The position numbers and the translations under genes are program-made. A stretch of 64,000 nt of DNA, from positions 124,001 through 188,000 of the forward strand of contig NZ_JBGCCT010000005.1 of assembly GCF_041260665.1 (NCBI RefSeq). The letters run 5' to 3'. The notes under the pieces were generated by a model. The model made no database searches, was not told the origin of the DNA, and worked only from the letters and a program-made list of their open reading frames with translations. Shown here piece after piece: positions 1-9,252 of this stretch. This stretch comes from Catenulispora sp. GP43. Its GTDB lineage: Bacteria > Actinomycetota > Actinomycetes > Streptomycetales > Catenulisporaceae. The stretch's first letter is position 1; every line of letters begins with the position of its first letter.

Positions 1-207
1 ACCGACGAGGTCTCCTACAAGAGCCTCCGCAACGTCCCGACCGTGCACCTGATCGACGTCGGCCAGCTGAACACCTACGACGTGCTCGTCAACGACGCCG
101 TCGTGTTCACCCAGGGCGCGTACGACCAGTTCATCGCCGGTCCCGCTAAGGGGAAGTCGGCCACCGCGGTGGCGTCCTCCCTCGAAGTTGAGGGGAGCGA
201 CGCGTGA
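1..207 (+). CDS. rplD: 50S ribosomal protein L4, C-terminal fragment
   Basis: Reading frame 1 is open from the window edge to a TGA at 205-207, giving the last 68 residues of an L4-like protein. Recognisable parts are [18 protein letters not shown] and the conserved closing stretch with [11 protein letters not shown]4 is an early-assembly 23S rRNA-binding protein that lines the exit tunnel. The 5' end lies outside the window. The stop overlaps the GTG start of rplW (GTGA), so the two are probably translationally coupled in the S10 operon. Confidence 0.93.
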   Translation, partial: TDEVSYKSLRNVPTVHLIDVGQLNTYDVLVNDAVVFTQGAYDQFIAGPAKGKSATAVASSLEVEGSDA

Positions 208-538
208 GCAGCAAGTTCGCTGACCGCTCGGTCCTGGCCCGCGACATCATCATCAAGCCGGTGGTGTCGGAGAAGAGCTACGCCCTTCTGGACCAGAACA
301 CCTACACGTTCGTCGTCCACCCGGACACGAACAAGATCCAGATCCGCGAGGCCGTCGAGGAGATCTTCGACGTCAAGGTCCTGTCGGTGAACACGATCAA
401 CCGCCAGGGCAAGCGCAAGCGCACGCGCTACGGCGTGGGCAAGCGCAAGGACACCAAGCGCGCGATCGTGACCGTGGACCCGAACCCCGGTGGCGGCAAG
501 AAGGGCCGCATCGAGCTGTTTGGAGGGCCGGTTTCCTA

Positions 539-539
<1 letters not shown>
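204..539 (+). CDS. rplW: 50S ribosomal protein L23
   Basis: This 111-residue protein has the L23 core: [16 protein letters not shown] near residue 12, then a [12 protein letters not shown] helix and a basic loop ([18 protein letters not shown]). L23 sits at the tunnel exit and docks trigger factor and SRP. The GTG start overlaps the rplD stop. The TAA overlaps the ATG of rplB (TAATG), so the three genes form a tightly coupled block. Length is slightly above the usual 95-105 because of an N-terminal extension and a Gly-rich tail. Confidence 0.97.
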
Positions 540-1375
<836 letters not shown>

Positions 1376-1387
1376 GAGGAGGTTTAG

Positions 1388-1669
1388 ATGCCGCGCAGTC
1401 TCAAGAAGGGTCCCTTCGTGGACGGCCACCTGATGAAGAAGGTGGACGCCCAGAACGCGAAGAACACCAAGAACGTCATCAAGACCTGGTCCCGGCGCTC
1501 GATGATCGTGCCGGACATGCTGGGTCACACCATCGCCGTGCACGACGGCCGCAAGCACGTCCCGGTGTTCATCACCGAGGCCATGGTCGGCCACAAGCTG
1601 GGCGAGTTCTCCCCGACCCGCACGTTCAAGGGTCACGTGAAGGACGATCGGAGGTCGCGCCGTGGCTGA
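1388..1669 (+). CDS. rpsS: 30S ribosomal protein S19
   Basis: 93 residues beginning [15 protein letters not shown], the S19 signature, with the later [16 protein letters not shown] block. S19 binds 16S rRNA in the 30S head with S13. GAGGAGG lies 5-6 nt before the ATG. The 3' end overlaps rplV by 8 bp. Confidence 0.98.
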   Translation: MPRSLKKGPFVDGHLMKKVDAQNAKNTKNVIKTWSRRSMIVPDMLGHTIAVHDGRKHVPVFITEAMVGHKLGEFSPTRTFKGHVKDDRRSRRG

Positions 1670-2054
1670 GAACAAGGCCAAGGACCTCGCGGGCAATGAG
1701 GCCATTGCCCAGGCGAAGAACATCCGCATGACCGCCATGAAGGTGCGCCGCGTCGTGGACATGGTCCGCGGCCAGGACGTCGAGCAGGCGCTGGACACCC
1801 TGCGCTTCGCGCCGTACGCCGCCGCCGAGCCGGTCTTCAAGTGCGTCGCGTCGGCTGCCGCCAACGCGCGCAACAACAAGCAGCTCCGCGGCTCGCTGGT
1901 GATCAGCGAGGCGTACGTGGACGAGGGCCCGACCCTGAAGCGGTTCCGGCCGCGCGCCCAGGGCCGCGCCTACCGCATCCGCAAGCGGACCTCGCACATC
2001 ACGATCGTGGTCCAGGAGACCGCGGGCGTCGCGCAGAAGGGCAGGACCCGATAG
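1662..2054 (+). CDS. rplV: 50S ribosomal protein L22
   Basis: 130 residues with the L22 fold: a helix containing [20 protein letters not shown], then the long beta-hairpin region ending [17 protein letters not shown] that reaches into the exit tunnel. The GTG start lies inside the end of rpsS, and GGAGG sits 9 nt upstream (1651-1655). The stop overlaps the GTG of rpsC by one base. Confidence 0.97.
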   Translation: MAENKAKDLAGNEAIAQAKNIRMTAMKVRRVVDMVRGQDVEQALDTLRFAPYAAAEPVFKCVASAAANARNNKQLRGSLVISEAYVDEGPTLKRFRPRAQGRAYRIRKRTSHITIVVQETAGVAQKGRTR

Positions 2055-2929
2055 TGGGCCAGAAGGTTAACCCGCATGGGTTCCGCCTCGGCATCACCAC
2101 GGACTTCAAGTCCCGGTGGTACGCCGACAAGCTGTACAAGGACTACGTCAAGGAAGACGTCGCGATCCGCCGCCTCATGACCGAGGGCATGGACCGCGCC
2201 GGCATCTCCAAGGTGGAGATCGAGCGCACGCGTGACCGCGTCCGCGTCGACATCCACACGGCGCGTCCGGGCATCGTCATCGGCCGCCGCGGCGCCGAGG
2301 CCGACCGCATCCGCGGCAAGCTCGAGAAGCTCACCGCCAAGCAGGTCCAGCTGAACATCCTCGAGGTGCGCAACCCCGAGAGTGACGCCCAGCTGGTCGC
2401 GCAGGGCATCGCGGAGCAGCTGGCCCAGCGCGTGGCGTTCCGCCGCGCGATGCGCAAGGCGATCCAGTCTTCGATGAAGGCCGGCGTCAAGGGCATCAAG
2501 GTCCAGGTCTCCGGTCGTCTGGGCGGCGCCGAGATGAGCCGCTCGGAGCAGTACCGCGAGGGCCGCGTGCCCCTGCACACGCTGCGGGCGAACATCGACT
2601 ACGGCTTCTACGAGGCCAAGACCACCTTCGGCCGCATCGGCGTGAAGGTCTGGATCTACAAGGGCGATGTCACCTCGCTGTCGGCGCAGCGTGCGCTGAA
2701 CGCCGCCGAGGCCCGTGCCGGGCGTCCGCAGCGTGACGGCGACCGCCGTGGCGGCGGCCGCGACGGCGGCGGCCGTCCCCCGCGCCGTGACGGCGGCGGC
2801 GGCGGTGGCCGCGGTCCGCGTCGCGACGGCGGCGGCGGCGGTGGCGGCCAGCAGTCCCAGGCTCCGGCCCAGGCTGCCGCTCCGGCCGAGGCTCCGGCCG
2901 CGGCCCCTACCGAGTCTAAGGAGGCGTGA
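2054..2929 (+). CDS. rpsC: 30S ribosomal protein S3 with a Gly/Arg-rich tail
   Basis: Residues 1 to about 215 are a standard S3: [14 protein letters not shown] at the N terminus, a KH domain with [18 protein letters not shown], and the C-terminal domain ending [12 protein letters not shown]. After about residue 220 comes a 70-residue low-complexity tail of RGGG/RRDGGGG blocks, then an Ala/Pro/Glu stretch. S3 forms part of the mRNA entry site, with helicase activity. The GTG at 2054 is chosen because it gives the conserved N terminus and overlaps the rplV stop. The frame stays open upstream to 1841, but that part lies inside rplV. Actinobacterial S3 proteins often have a longer tail than E. 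coli S3; this one is markedly RGG-like. Confidence 0.96.
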   Translation: MGQKVNPHGFRLGITTDFKSRWYADKLYKDYVKEDVAIRRLMTEGMDRAGISKVEIERTRDRVRVDIHTARPGIVIGRRGAEADRIRGKLEKLTAKQVQLNILEVRNPESDAQLVAQGIAEQLAQRVAFRRAMRKAIQSSMKAGVKGIKVQVSGRLGGAEMSRSEQYREGRVPLHTLRANIDYGFYEAKTTFGRIGVKVWIYKGDVTSLSAQRALNAAEARAGRPQRDGDRRGGGRDGGGRPPRRDGGGGGGRGPRRDGGGGGGGQQSQAPAQAAAPAEAPAAAPTESKEA

Positions 2930-3348
2930 TGCTGATCCCTCGGCGGGTCAAGCACCGCAAGCAGCACCACCCCGGTCGCTCGGGCGCCTCCAAGGGCGGC
3001 AACAACCTGGCGTTCGGCGAGTACGGCATCCAGGCGCTGACCCCGGCGTACGTGACCAACCGGCAGATCGAGTCCGCCCGTATCGCCATCAACCGGCACA
3101 TCCGCCGTGGTGGCAAGGTGTGGATCAACATCTACCCGGACCGTCCGCTGACCAAGAAGCCGGCCGAGACCCGCATGGGTTCCGGTAAGGGTTCGCCCGA
3201 GTGGTGGGTCGCGAACGTCAAGCCCGGCCGAGTGCTCTTCGAGCTCTCGTACCCGAACGAGGAGCGCGCTCGCGAGGCCCTGCTTCGCGCGACGCACAAG
3301 CTCCCGCTCAAGTGCCGGATCATCAAGCGTGAGGCAGGTGACATCTGA
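2929..3348 (+). CDS. rplP: 50S ribosomal protein L16
   Basis: 139 residues starting [15 protein letters not shown], the exact family start, with later [20 protein letters not shown] and [16 protein letters not shown]16 organises the A-site region of 23S rRNA. A GTG one codon upstream (2926) is possible, but the ATG matches the family N terminus and overlaps the rpsC stop. The rpsC 3' end supplies a TAAGGAGG ribosome-binding site. Confidence 0.98.
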   Translation: MLIPRRVKHRKQHHPGRSGASKGGNNLAFGEYGIQALTPAYVTNRQIESARIAINRHIRRGGKVWINIYPDRPLTKKPAETRMGSGKGSPEWWVANVKPGRVLFELSYPNEERAREALLRATHKLPLKCRIIKREAGDI

Positions 3349-3572
3349 TGGCGACCGGGACCACCGCGCGCGAACTGCGCGAGCTCGGCGACGCCGAACT
3401 GCTGGAGAAGCTCCGTGAGAGCAAGGAGGAGCTGTTCAACCTCCGCTTCCAGCAGGCCACCGGCCAGCTTGAGAACCACGGCCGCATGCGCGCCGTGAAG
3501 AAGGACATCGCTCGCATCTACACCTTGATGACAGAGCGTGAGCTCGGCATCAGTACTGAGGAGGCGAAGTGA
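3348..3572 (+). CDS. rpmC: 50S ribosomal protein L29
   Basis: A 74-residue helical protein with the L29 motif [27 protein letters not shown] and a closing helix [13 protein letters not shown] (given here as two separate motifs). It binds 23S rRNA beside L23 at the tunnel exit. Its ATG overlaps the rplP stop (TGATG), and its stop overlaps the rpsQ GTG. Confidence 0.96.
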   Translation: MATGTTARELRELGDAELLEKLRESKEELFNLRFQQATGQLENHGRMRAVKKDIARIYTLMTERELGISTEEAK

Positions 3573-3850
3573 GCGAGCAGACGGTGGAGACCACCGAGGA
3601 GCGTGGCGCGCGCAAGGTGCGCGAGGGGTACGTCGTCAGCGACAAGATGGAGAAGACCATCGTCGTCGAGGTCGAGGACCGCAAGAAGCACCCGAAGTAC
3701 CGCAAGGTCGTGCGCCGCACCACCAAGTTGAAGGCCCACGACGAGCAGAACACGGCCGGCATCGGCGACCGCGTCCTGCTCATGGAGACCCGGCCGACCT
3801 CGGCGACCAAGCGCTGGCGCCTGGTCGAGGTTCTCGAGAAGGCCAAGTAA
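3569..3850 (+). CDS. rpsQ: 30S ribosomal protein S17
   Basis: 93 residues. The OB-fold contains [20 protein letters not shown] and the family motif [21 protein letters not shown]17 is a primary 16S rRNA binder needed for early 30S assembly. The GTG start overlaps the rpmC stop (GTGA), with GAGGCG just before it. A 92-bp gap with a hairpin separates it from rplN, the usual S10/spc operon boundary. Confidence 0.97.
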   Translation: MSEQTVETTEERGARKVREGYVVSDKMEKTIVVEVEDRKKHPKYRKVVRRTTKLKAHDEQNTAGIGDRVLLMETRPTSATKRWRLVEVLEKAK

Positions 3851-3870
3851 CCAGTCCGTTCGGCCAGGCA

Positions 3871-3914
3871 CAGGGACCGGCTGCCGACTGTGTGCAACGG
3901 GCGGCAGCCCCCTG
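3871..3914 (+). other. Stem-loop in the rpsQ-rplN gap
   Basis: GGCTGCCG (3879-3886) pairs with CGGCAGCC (3902-3909), and an outer CAGGG (3871-3875) pairs with CCCTG (3910-3914) across a 3-nt bulge. No T-run follows, so this is not a classic terminator. It lies at the S10/spc boundary and could be a processing or attenuation element. Function is unknown. Confidence 0.45.
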
Positions 3915-3942
3915 TGAACCGGCACGACGAAGGAGATAGACA

Positions 3943-4311
3943 GTGATCCAGCAGGAGTCGCGGCTCCGGGTCGCCGACAACACGGGTGCGAAGGAAATCC
4001 TCTGCATCCGCGTGCTCGGTGGCTCCAGCCGCCGCTACGCCGGAATCGGCGACGTCATCGTCGCCACGGTGAAGGACGCTCTGCCCGGCGCGGGCGTCAA
4101 GAAGGGCGACGTCGTCAAGGCCGTCATCGTGCGCACCGTCAAGGAGCGCCGGCGTCCCGACGGCTCGTACATCCGCTTCGACGAGAACGCGGCCGTCCTG
4201 ATCAAGGACGGCGGGGACCCGCGCGGGACCCGCATCTTCGGCCCGGTGGGCCGTGAGCTGCGCGAGAAGCGCTACATGCGCATCGTCTCGCTCGCCCCGG
4301 AGGTGCTGTAA
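3943..4311 (+). CDS. rplN: 50S ribosomal protein L14
   Basis: 122 residues, exactly the family length. It begins [20 protein letters not shown] and contains the L14 signature region with [22 protein letters not shown]14 sits at the subunit interface and binds the silencing factor RsfS. GTG start with GAAGGAG 8 nt upstream. It opens the spc gene block. Confidence 0.98.
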   Translation: MIQQESRLRVADNTGAKEILCIRVLGGSSRRYAGIGDVIVATVKDALPGAGVKKGDVVKAVIVRTVKERRRPDGSYIRFDENAAVLIKDGGDPRGTRIFGPVGRELREKRYMRIVSLAPEVL

Positions 4312-4314
4312 GCC

Positions 4315-4683
4315 ATGGCGTCGCTGAACATCAAGAAGGGTGACCTGGTCCAGGTCATCACCGGTAAGGACAAGGGTCTGCAGGGCAAGGTCATCCAGGC
4401 CTTCCCGGAGACCTCGAAGGTCCTCGTCGAGGGCGTCAACCGGATCAAGAAGCACACCAAGGTCGGCCAGTCCGTCCGCGGGAGCAAGACCGGCGGCATC
4501 ATCACGATCGAGGCCCCGGTCCACGTCTCCAACGTGATGCTGGTCGTCGAGCACGAGGGCGCCAAGGTCGTCACGCGCGTGGGCTACCGCCGCGTGGAGG
4601 AGGAGCGCACGCTCGCCGACGGTTCGAAGAAGACCGTCACGCGCAGCGTCCGCTACGCCAAGCGCACCGGTAAGGACATCTGA
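4315..4683 (+). CDS. rplX: 50S ribosomal protein L24
   Basis: 122 residues with an N-terminal KOW motif ([20 protein letters not shown]) and the NRIKKHTK region typical of L24, an initiator of 50S assembly. The start is 3 nt after the rplN stop. The C-terminal third is the longer bacterial form, ending in a basic stretch. Confidence 0.97.
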   Translation: MASLNIKKGDLVQVITGKDKGLQGKVIQAFPETSKVLVEGVNRIKKHTKVGQSVRGSKTGGIITIEAPVHVSNVMLVVEHEGAKVVTRVGYRRVEEERTLADGSKKTVTRSVRYAKRTGKDI

Positions 4684-4684
4684 C

Positions 4685-5257
4685 ATGACCGTGACTGAGA
4701 CTGAGACCTCGGTGCAGCCGCGTCTGAAGCTGCGCTACCGCGAGGAGATCGCGCCGGCGCTCAAGGAGCAGTTCGGCTTCCCGAACGTCATGCTGATCCC
4801 CGGTCTGACCAAGATCGTGGTCAACATGGGCGTGGGCGACGCCGCCCGCGACTCCAAGCTGATGGACGGCGCCGTCCGCGACCTCGCGGCGATCACCGGC
4901 CAGAAGCCGACCGTCACCCGGGCCCGCAAGTCCATCGCGCAGTTCAAGCTGCGCGAGGGCCAGCCCATCGGTGCGCACGTCACGCTGCGCGGGGACCGGA
5001 TGTGGGAGTTCTGCGACCGGCTGGTGTCGATCGCGCTGCCCCGTATCCGCGACTTCCGTGGTCTGTCGCCCAAGCAGTTCGACGGCCGTGGCAACTACAC
5101 GTTCGGTCTGAACGAGCAGTCGATGTTCCACGAGATCGACCAGGACAAGATCGACCGCGTGCGCGGCATGGACATCACCGTCGTGACGACCGCTCGCAAC
5201 GACGATGAGGGTCGCGCCCTGCTGCGTCTCCTCGGATTCCCGTTCAAGGAGGCGTGA
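4685..5257 (+). CDS. rplE: 50S ribosomal protein L5
   Basis: 190 residues with the L5 pattern: [20 protein letters not shown], then [20 protein letters not shown] and a C-terminal [21 protein letters not shown]5 binds 5S rRNA and the P-site tRNA. The ATG is one base after the rplX stop. Confidence 0.98.
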   Translation: MTVTETETSVQPRLKLRYREEIAPALKEQFGFPNVMLIPGLTKIVVNMGVGDAARDSKLMDGAVRDLAAITGQKPTVTRARKSIAQFKLREGQPIGAHVTLRGDRMWEFCDRLVSIALPRIRDFRGLSPKQFDGRGNYTFGLNEQSMFHEIDQDKIDRVRGMDITVVTTARNDDEGRALLRLLGFPFKEA

Positions 5258-5261
5258 GCAA

Positions 5262-5447
5262 ATGGCGAAGAAGGCCCTGATCAACAAGGCTCTCGCGAAG
5301 CCGAAGTTCAAGGTGCGCGGCTACACCCGCTGCTCCAAGTGCGGCCGTCCGCACTCGGTCTACCGCAAGTTCGGCCTGTGCCGGGTTTGCCTGCGCGAGA
5401 TGGCGCACGCCGGCGAACTGCCGGGCGTCACCAAGAGCTCCTGGTAA
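5262..5447 (+). CDS. rpsN: 30S ribosomal protein S14, zinc-binding form
   Basis: A 61-residue S14 of the short, zinc-binding (type Z) class. Four cysteines, C24, C27, C40 and C43, form two CxxC pairs. S14 sits in the 30S head. The ATG at 5262 gives the standard [18 protein letters not shown] start. AAGGAGG at 5247-5253, inside the end of rplE, serves as its ribosome-binding site. Many actinomycetes keep a zinc-independent paralogue elsewhere for zinc starvation; none is in this window. Confidence 0.97.
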   Translation: MAKKALINKALAKPKFKVRGYTRCSKCGRPHSVYRKFGLCRVCLREMAHAGELPGVTKSSW

Positions 5448-5464
5448 CTACTACACGCCGCAGG

Positions 5465-5511
5465 TCCCTGCGTATGTGCGCTCTTGTCGGAGAGCGTGAG
5501 CAGCGCAGGGA
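5465..5511 (+). other. Nested stem-loop upstream of rpsH
   Basis: An outer arm TCCCTGCG (5465-5472) pairs perfectly with CGCAGGGA (5504-5511). Inside it CGCTCT (5479-5484) pairs with AGAGCG (5491-5496). The two-tier structure lies in the 96-bp rpsN-rpsH gap, ending 32 nt before the rpsH start. Known S8 autoregulation elsewhere uses a structured site in spc mRNA. An S8 target here is only inferred. Confidence 0.5.
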
Positions 5512-5543
5512 TACCACGGCGAGGAAGGCCTGAAGGCCAAGCT

Positions 5544-5942
5544 ATGACCATGACCGACCCGATCGCGGACATGCTCACCCGGCTGCGGAACGCCAACTCG
5601 GCGTACCACGACCAGGTGACCATGCCGTCGAGCAAGATCAAGACGCACATCTGCGAGATCCTCAAGCAGGAGGGCTACATCGCCTCCTGGAAGGTCGAGG
5701 ACGCGGAGGTGGGCAAGTCCCTCACCATCGAGCTGAAGTTCGGCCCGAACCGTGAGCGCTCCATCGCGGGCATCAAGCGCATCTCCAAGCCGGGTCTGCG
5801 CGTGTACGCGAAGAGCACCAACCTGCCGAAGGTCCTCGGGGGCCTCGGTGTCGCCATCATCTCGACTTCGACCGGTCTGCTGACCGACCGTCAGGCGGCG
5901 CGCAAGGGCGTCGGCGGCGAAGTCCTCGCCTACGTCTGGTAA
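5544..5942 (+). CDS. rpsH: 30S ribosomal protein S8
   Basis: 132 residues, the usual length. It starts [20 protein letters not shown] and ends with the S8 signature [21 protein letters not shown]8 is a primary binder of the 16S central domain and in many bacteria a translational repressor of the spc genes. The ATG at 5544 is chosen over upstream in-frame codons because it gives the family N terminus; GAGGAAGG lies about 15 nt before it. Confidence 0.98.
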   Translation: MTMTDPIADMLTRLRNANSAYHDQVTMPSSKIKTHICEILKQEGYIASWKVEDAEVGKSLTIELKFGPNRERSIAGIKRISKPGLRVYAKSTNLPKVLGGLGVAIISTSTGLLTDRQAARKGVGGEVLAYVW

Positions 5943-5959
5943 GGGAAGGAGGAGAAGCA

Positions 5960-6502
5960 ATGTCTCGTATTGGACGACTGCCGATCCCGGTTCCCACCGG
6001 CGTCGACGTCACCATCAACGGCCAGGAAGTGACCGTCAAGGGCCCCAAGGGCACCCTGTCGCACACCGTGGTCTCCCCGATCACCATCGAGAAGGGCGAC
6101 GACGGCACTCTGGTCGTCGCGCGTCCCAACGATGAGCGGGTCGCCAAGGAGCGCCACGGTCTGTCGCGCACCCTGGTCAACAACATGATCATCGGCGTGA
6201 CCCAGGGCTACACCAAGAACCTGGAGATCTCCGGTGTCGGTTACCGCGTGACCGCCAAGGGCTCGGACCTCGAGTTCTCCCTCGGCTACAGCCACCCGGT
6301 GCCGGTCCCGGCTCCCGCCGGTATCACCTTCGCCGTGGAGAGCCCGACCAAGTTCTCCGTGTCCGGGATCGACAAGCAGCTGGTGGGCGAGACCTGCGCC
6401 TACATCAAGAAGCTGCGCAAGATCGACCCGTACAAGGGCAAGGGCATCAAGTTCGCCGGCGAGGTCATCCGCCGCAAGGCCGGAAAGGCTGGGAAGAAGT
6501 AA
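5960..6502 (+). CDS. rplF: 50S ribosomal protein L6
   Basis: 180 residues with two L6 repeats. Start is [19 protein letters not shown]; the middle has [20 protein letters not shown], and the signature near the C terminus contains [14 protein letters not shown]6 lies near the sarcin-ricin loop and factor-binding site. GGAAGGAGGAG precedes the ATG. The TAA overlaps the rplR ATG. Confidence 0.98.
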   Translation: MSRIGRLPIPVPTGVDVTINGQEVTVKGPKGTLSHTVVSPITIEKGDDGTLVVARPNDERVAKERHGLSRTLVNNMIIGVTQGYTKNLEISGVGYRVTAKGSDLEFSLGYSHPVPVPAPAGITFAVESPTKFSVSGIDKQLVGETCAYIKKLRKIDPYKGKGIKFAGEVIRRKAGKAGKK

Positions 6503-6885
6503 TGGCTTTCGCAGTCAAGATCGGCAAGGGTCCGGCGAAGAAGCGCAACGCGGTCAAGCGCCGTCACCTGCGCGTCCGCAAGAAGGTCTCCGGCACGGCA
6601 CTGCGTCCGCGCCTGGTGGTCACCCGTTCGGCGCGCCACATGGTCGCGCAGATCGTGGACGACGTCACCCGCGTGACGCTGGCGTCCGCCTCCACCATGG
6701 AGGCCGGGCTGCGCGGCGGCGAGGGCGACAAGACCGCCAGGGCCAAGGAAGTGGGCAAGCTCGTCGCCGAGCGGGCCAAGGCCAAGGGTGTCGGCACGGT
6801 CGTCTTCGACCGCGGCGGCAACAAGTACCACGGCCGGGTGGCCGCGGTGGCCGACGGCGCCCGGGAAGCGGGGCTGGAGCTGTGA
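6502..6885 (+). CDS. rplR: 50S ribosomal protein L18
   Basis: 127 residues. It has a basic N-terminal arm ([19 protein letters not shown]), [20 protein letters not shown], and the C-terminal [26 protein letters not shown] typical of L18 (two motif blocks). L18 binds 5S rRNA with L5. It starts in the rplF stop (TAATG). Confidence 0.97.
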   Translation: MAFAVKIGKGPAKKRNAVKRRHLRVRKKVSGTALRPRLVVTRSARHMVAQIVDDVTRVTLASASTMEAGLRGGEGDKTARAKEVGKLVAERAKAKGVGTVVFDRGGNKYHGRVAAVADGAREAGLEL

Positions 6886-6916
6886 GTATGCAGAGCACTA
6901 ACGGAAGGAGCCTCTG

Positions 6917-7552
6917 ATGGCTGGTCCGCAGCGCCGCGGAGGCGGCTTCGGTGGGCAGAACAACCAGGGTGGCGGCGAGGGCGGCAACAACCGCCGCGAG
7001 CGTCGTGACCGTCGCGGCGACCAGGCGCCGGTTGAGAAGTCGGCGCACATCGAGCGCGTCGTCACCATCAACCGGGTGGCCAAGGTCGTGCGCGGTGGCC
7101 GCCGCTTCAGCTTCACCGCCCTGGTGATCGTCGGCGACGGCGAGGGCACCGTGGGCGTCGGCTACGGCAAGGCGAAGGAAGTCCGCGACGCGATCGCCAA
7201 GGGTGTCGAGGAGGCCAAGAAGAATTTCTTCAAGGTCCCCCGCATCCAGGGCACGATCCCGCACCCGGTCCAGGGCGAGCGCGCCGCCGGCGTCGTTCTC
7301 CTGAAGCCGGCCTCCCCCGGTACCGGCGTCATCGCCGGCGGCCCGGTGCGCGCCGTGCTGGAGTGCGCGGGCGTCCACGACGTGCTGAGCAAGTCGCTCG
7401 GCTCGGACAACCCGATCAACATCGTCCACGCGACGGTGGCGGCTCTGAAGGGCCTGGTGCGCCCCGAGGAAGTCGCCGCCCGCCGCGGGCTGCCGCTGGA
7501 GGACGTGGCCCCGGCCGCCCTCCTGCGCGCCCGTGCCGGTGTGGGGAGCTGA
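6917..7552 (+). CDS. rpsE: 30S ribosomal protein S5 with Gly/Arg-rich N-terminal extension
   Basis: 211 residues. The first 36 are a low-complexity Gly/Asn/Arg arm that E. coli S5 lacks. The S5 core then begins at [20 protein letters not shown] (dsRBD-like), with [20 protein letters not shown] and the [15 protein letters not shown] region. S5 is part of the mRNA entry site and affects decoding accuracy. GGAAGGAG lies about 7 nt upstream of the ATG. The extension mirrors the S3 tail in composition. Confidence 0.97.
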   Translation: MAGPQRRGGGFGGQNNQGGGEGGNNRRERRDRRGDQAPVEKSAHIERVVTINRVAKVVRGGRRFSFTALVIVGDGEGTVGVGYGKAKEVRDAIAKGVEEAKKNFFKVPRIQGTIPHPVQGERAAGVVLLKPASPGTGVIAGGPVRAVLECAGVHDVLSKSLGSDNPINIVHATVAALKGLVRPEEVAARRGLPLEDVAPAALLRARAGVGS

Positions 7553-7557
7553 GAGAC

Positions 7558-7740
7558 ATGGCCCGTTTGAAGATCACGCAGACCCGCTCCAAGATCGGGA
7601 CCAAGCAGAACCACCGGGACACCCTCCGGTCGCTCGGTCTGAAGCGGATCAACGACACCGTGGTGAAGGAGGACCTCCCGCAGTTCCGCGGCATGGTCCA
7701 CACCGTTCGCCACCTCGTCAAGGTCGAGGAGGTCGACTGA
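7558..7740 (+). CDS. rpmD: 50S ribosomal protein L30
   Basis: A 60-residue protein, [20 protein letters not shown] at the start, then [15 protein letters not shown] and a helix ending HLVKVEEVD: the complete L30 pattern. The ATG lies 5 nt after the rpsE stop, with GGGGAGCTGAGAG as ribosome-binding region. rplO follows after one base. Confidence 0.97.
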   Translation: MARLKITQTRSKIGTKQNHRDTLRSLGLKRINDTVVKEDLPQFRGMVHTVRHLVKVEEVD

Positions 7741-7741
7741 C

Positions 7742-8182
7742 ATGACACTGAAGGTCCACCACCTCCGCCCGGCCCCCGGCGCCAAGACCGCCAAGACCCG
7801 CGTGGGTCGCGGCGAGGGCTCCAAGGGCAAGACGGCCGGCCGCGGTACCAAGGGCACCAAGGCCCGCTACCAGGTCTCGGCCCGCTTCGAGGGCGGCCAG
7901 ATGCCCCTGCACATGCGCCTGCCCAAGGCGCGGGGCTTCAAGAACCCGTTCAAGGTGACGTTCCAGGTCGTGAACCTGGACAAGCTGTCGGCGCTGTACC
8001 CGGCCGGCGGCGAGGTCACCGTCGAGGACCTGGTCGCCAAGGGCGCGGTCCGCGACAACGAGCTGGTCAAGGTGCTCGGCACCGGCGAGGTGTCGGTCGC
8101 GCTGCAGGTGAAGGCGCACGCCTTCTCCGCCTCGGCGAAGGAGAAGCTGGCTGCGGCCGGCGGCTCGGCTGAGGAGGTCTGA
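7742..8182 (+). CDS. rplO: 50S ribosomal protein L15
   Basis: 146 residues. Its N-terminal arm contains the family motif [19 protein letters not shown] and [18 protein letters not shown]; the C-terminal half is the globular L15 domain ending [18 protein letters not shown]15 assembles late in the 50S. It is the last gene of this ribosomal run: a strong terminator begins 28 nt after the stop, so secY is not simply cotranscribed. Confidence 0.98.
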   Translation: MTLKVHHLRPAPGAKTAKTRVGRGEGSKGKTAGRGTKGTKARYQVSARFEGGQMPLHMRLPKARGFKNPFKVTFQVVNLDKLSALYPAGGEVTVEDLVAKGAVRDNELVKVLGTGEVSVALQVKAHAFSASAKEKLAAAGGSAEEV

Positions 8183-8210
8183 GCCTTAGGGTTCGGATTG
8201 GTTTGATGGG

Positions 8211-8252
8211 GCGCTGCCCCGGGCTTGGGCCCGGGGCAGCGCTTCTTTTTTT
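8211..8252 (+). terminator. Strong intrinsic terminator after rplO
   Basis: A perfect 14-bp stem (8211-8224 with 8229-8242, arm GCGCTGCCCCGGGC) closes a TTGG loop and is followed at once by TTCTTTTTTT (8243-8252). This is an unusually canonical L-shaped terminator for such a GC-rich genome and should end most ribosomal-operon transcripts. Confidence 0.93.
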
Positions 8253-9252
8253 GGGGGTGGGGGAGCTCTTCGGGGGCGAAGGGGCTTTCTTTGTGGGTTC
8301 GGGTGTGGTTCGCAGGGTTCGGCGGGGCGCGGTTTGGTTGAGGGGCTTGTGGCGGGCTGGCTGTTCGCGTGTGCACGAGCGCGCGTGGGTCCGAGTCACT
8401 GCGCACGCGTCTGGTCTGGCGGCTGCCTGCCAGCGTTTGGTGGGTGCCTAAAGGCAGGCCTCCGGCGGGCGCTCTACAGCGGGGGTGGGCCTCGCGACCT
8501 GCTGTTTGGCGGCGGCCCGCGACTGGTCGCCTTGGTCCCGTACGTGGTGCGCCGCGTTGCCTGCTGGCGGTGTTGCTTGTGGTCGCCGTGTTCCGGGTCC
8601 GCCGAACAAAGACCTCTCTATGGTGTGCGGGATCCACCTGCCACACGGTGCTCCAGGCCGCTCCTCCGTGCCTTATATAGGTGCGGGTAAGGCGCCGGCC
8701 GATGCTTTGCGTGGCTGAATTTGAGGAATCGCCCTGCGCGTGGACCCAGCTCAGCTCGTGGCCTCGCATCGCCCGCTGGCAACCAGATGCCCATGCCGTT
8801 GGTAAGGCGTCGTCTCGGCTGCTTGTCGTGCTCCGTGCCACGCGTGCGCACCGTGTCGTGGTGCGCTTGGGGGTGCTCAATCGCAAGTCAGCGCTTCGCA
8901 GCGCTGGGCTGGCGGACTCCGCGGTGGTGGGGGGGTGCGCCGCTGGTGGCAAGGCGTGTGTCCCGCTGGTTGTGCGGGTGCTGGGGTGGGCGTCGGGGCT
9001 GATCGGGGGCTTGGTGGGTGCTTCCTGTGCCTGGCCCGACCCCGACCCCCAGTAATGCTGTGGCCACCCTGTGCCGAAGCCCCCTACCCGACGCTCGCCT
9101 TCGCCTCCCTGCTATGCGTAAGATGGCGCAGGTCGGCCATCACCCCGACCCGACCCCGTGTGCCCTCCGAGCCCCGCGTACCTGCGCAGAGCCCGCGGCG
9201 CGCGGTCATCAGGACCCTTTGACAATCTGTCGCGTCAAGGCGCAGGAGGACC
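8253..9252. other. 1-kb region without a recognisable gene between rplO and secY
   Basis: No frame here gives a protein I recognise, and the open frames overlap one another without ribosome-binding sites. The sequence is richer in T and G than the flanking genes. It includes an AGCGCT-TCGC-AGCGCT hairpin (8890-8905), a TATATA (8674-8679) and a TAAGAT (9119-9124) that could be -10 elements but lack convincing -35 partners. It may hold the secY promoter and leader, a small RNA, or a decayed gene. Confidence 0.5.

Noticed and set aside
1841-2053. Upstream extension of the rpsC frame
   Set aside because: It lies inside rplV and has no S3 similarity; the GTG at 2054 gives the standard N terminus.
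8203-9055. Several open frames between rplO and secY
   Set aside because: They overlap each other and the terminator, lack ribosome-binding sites, and give Arg/Ala/Gly-rich proteins with no family features.
9219-9224. Perfect TTGACA hexamer upstream of secY
   Set aside because: The sequence 16-19 bp downstream is GCGCAGGAGG, the ribosome-binding region, with no -10 element, and only 28 nt separate it from the ATG.
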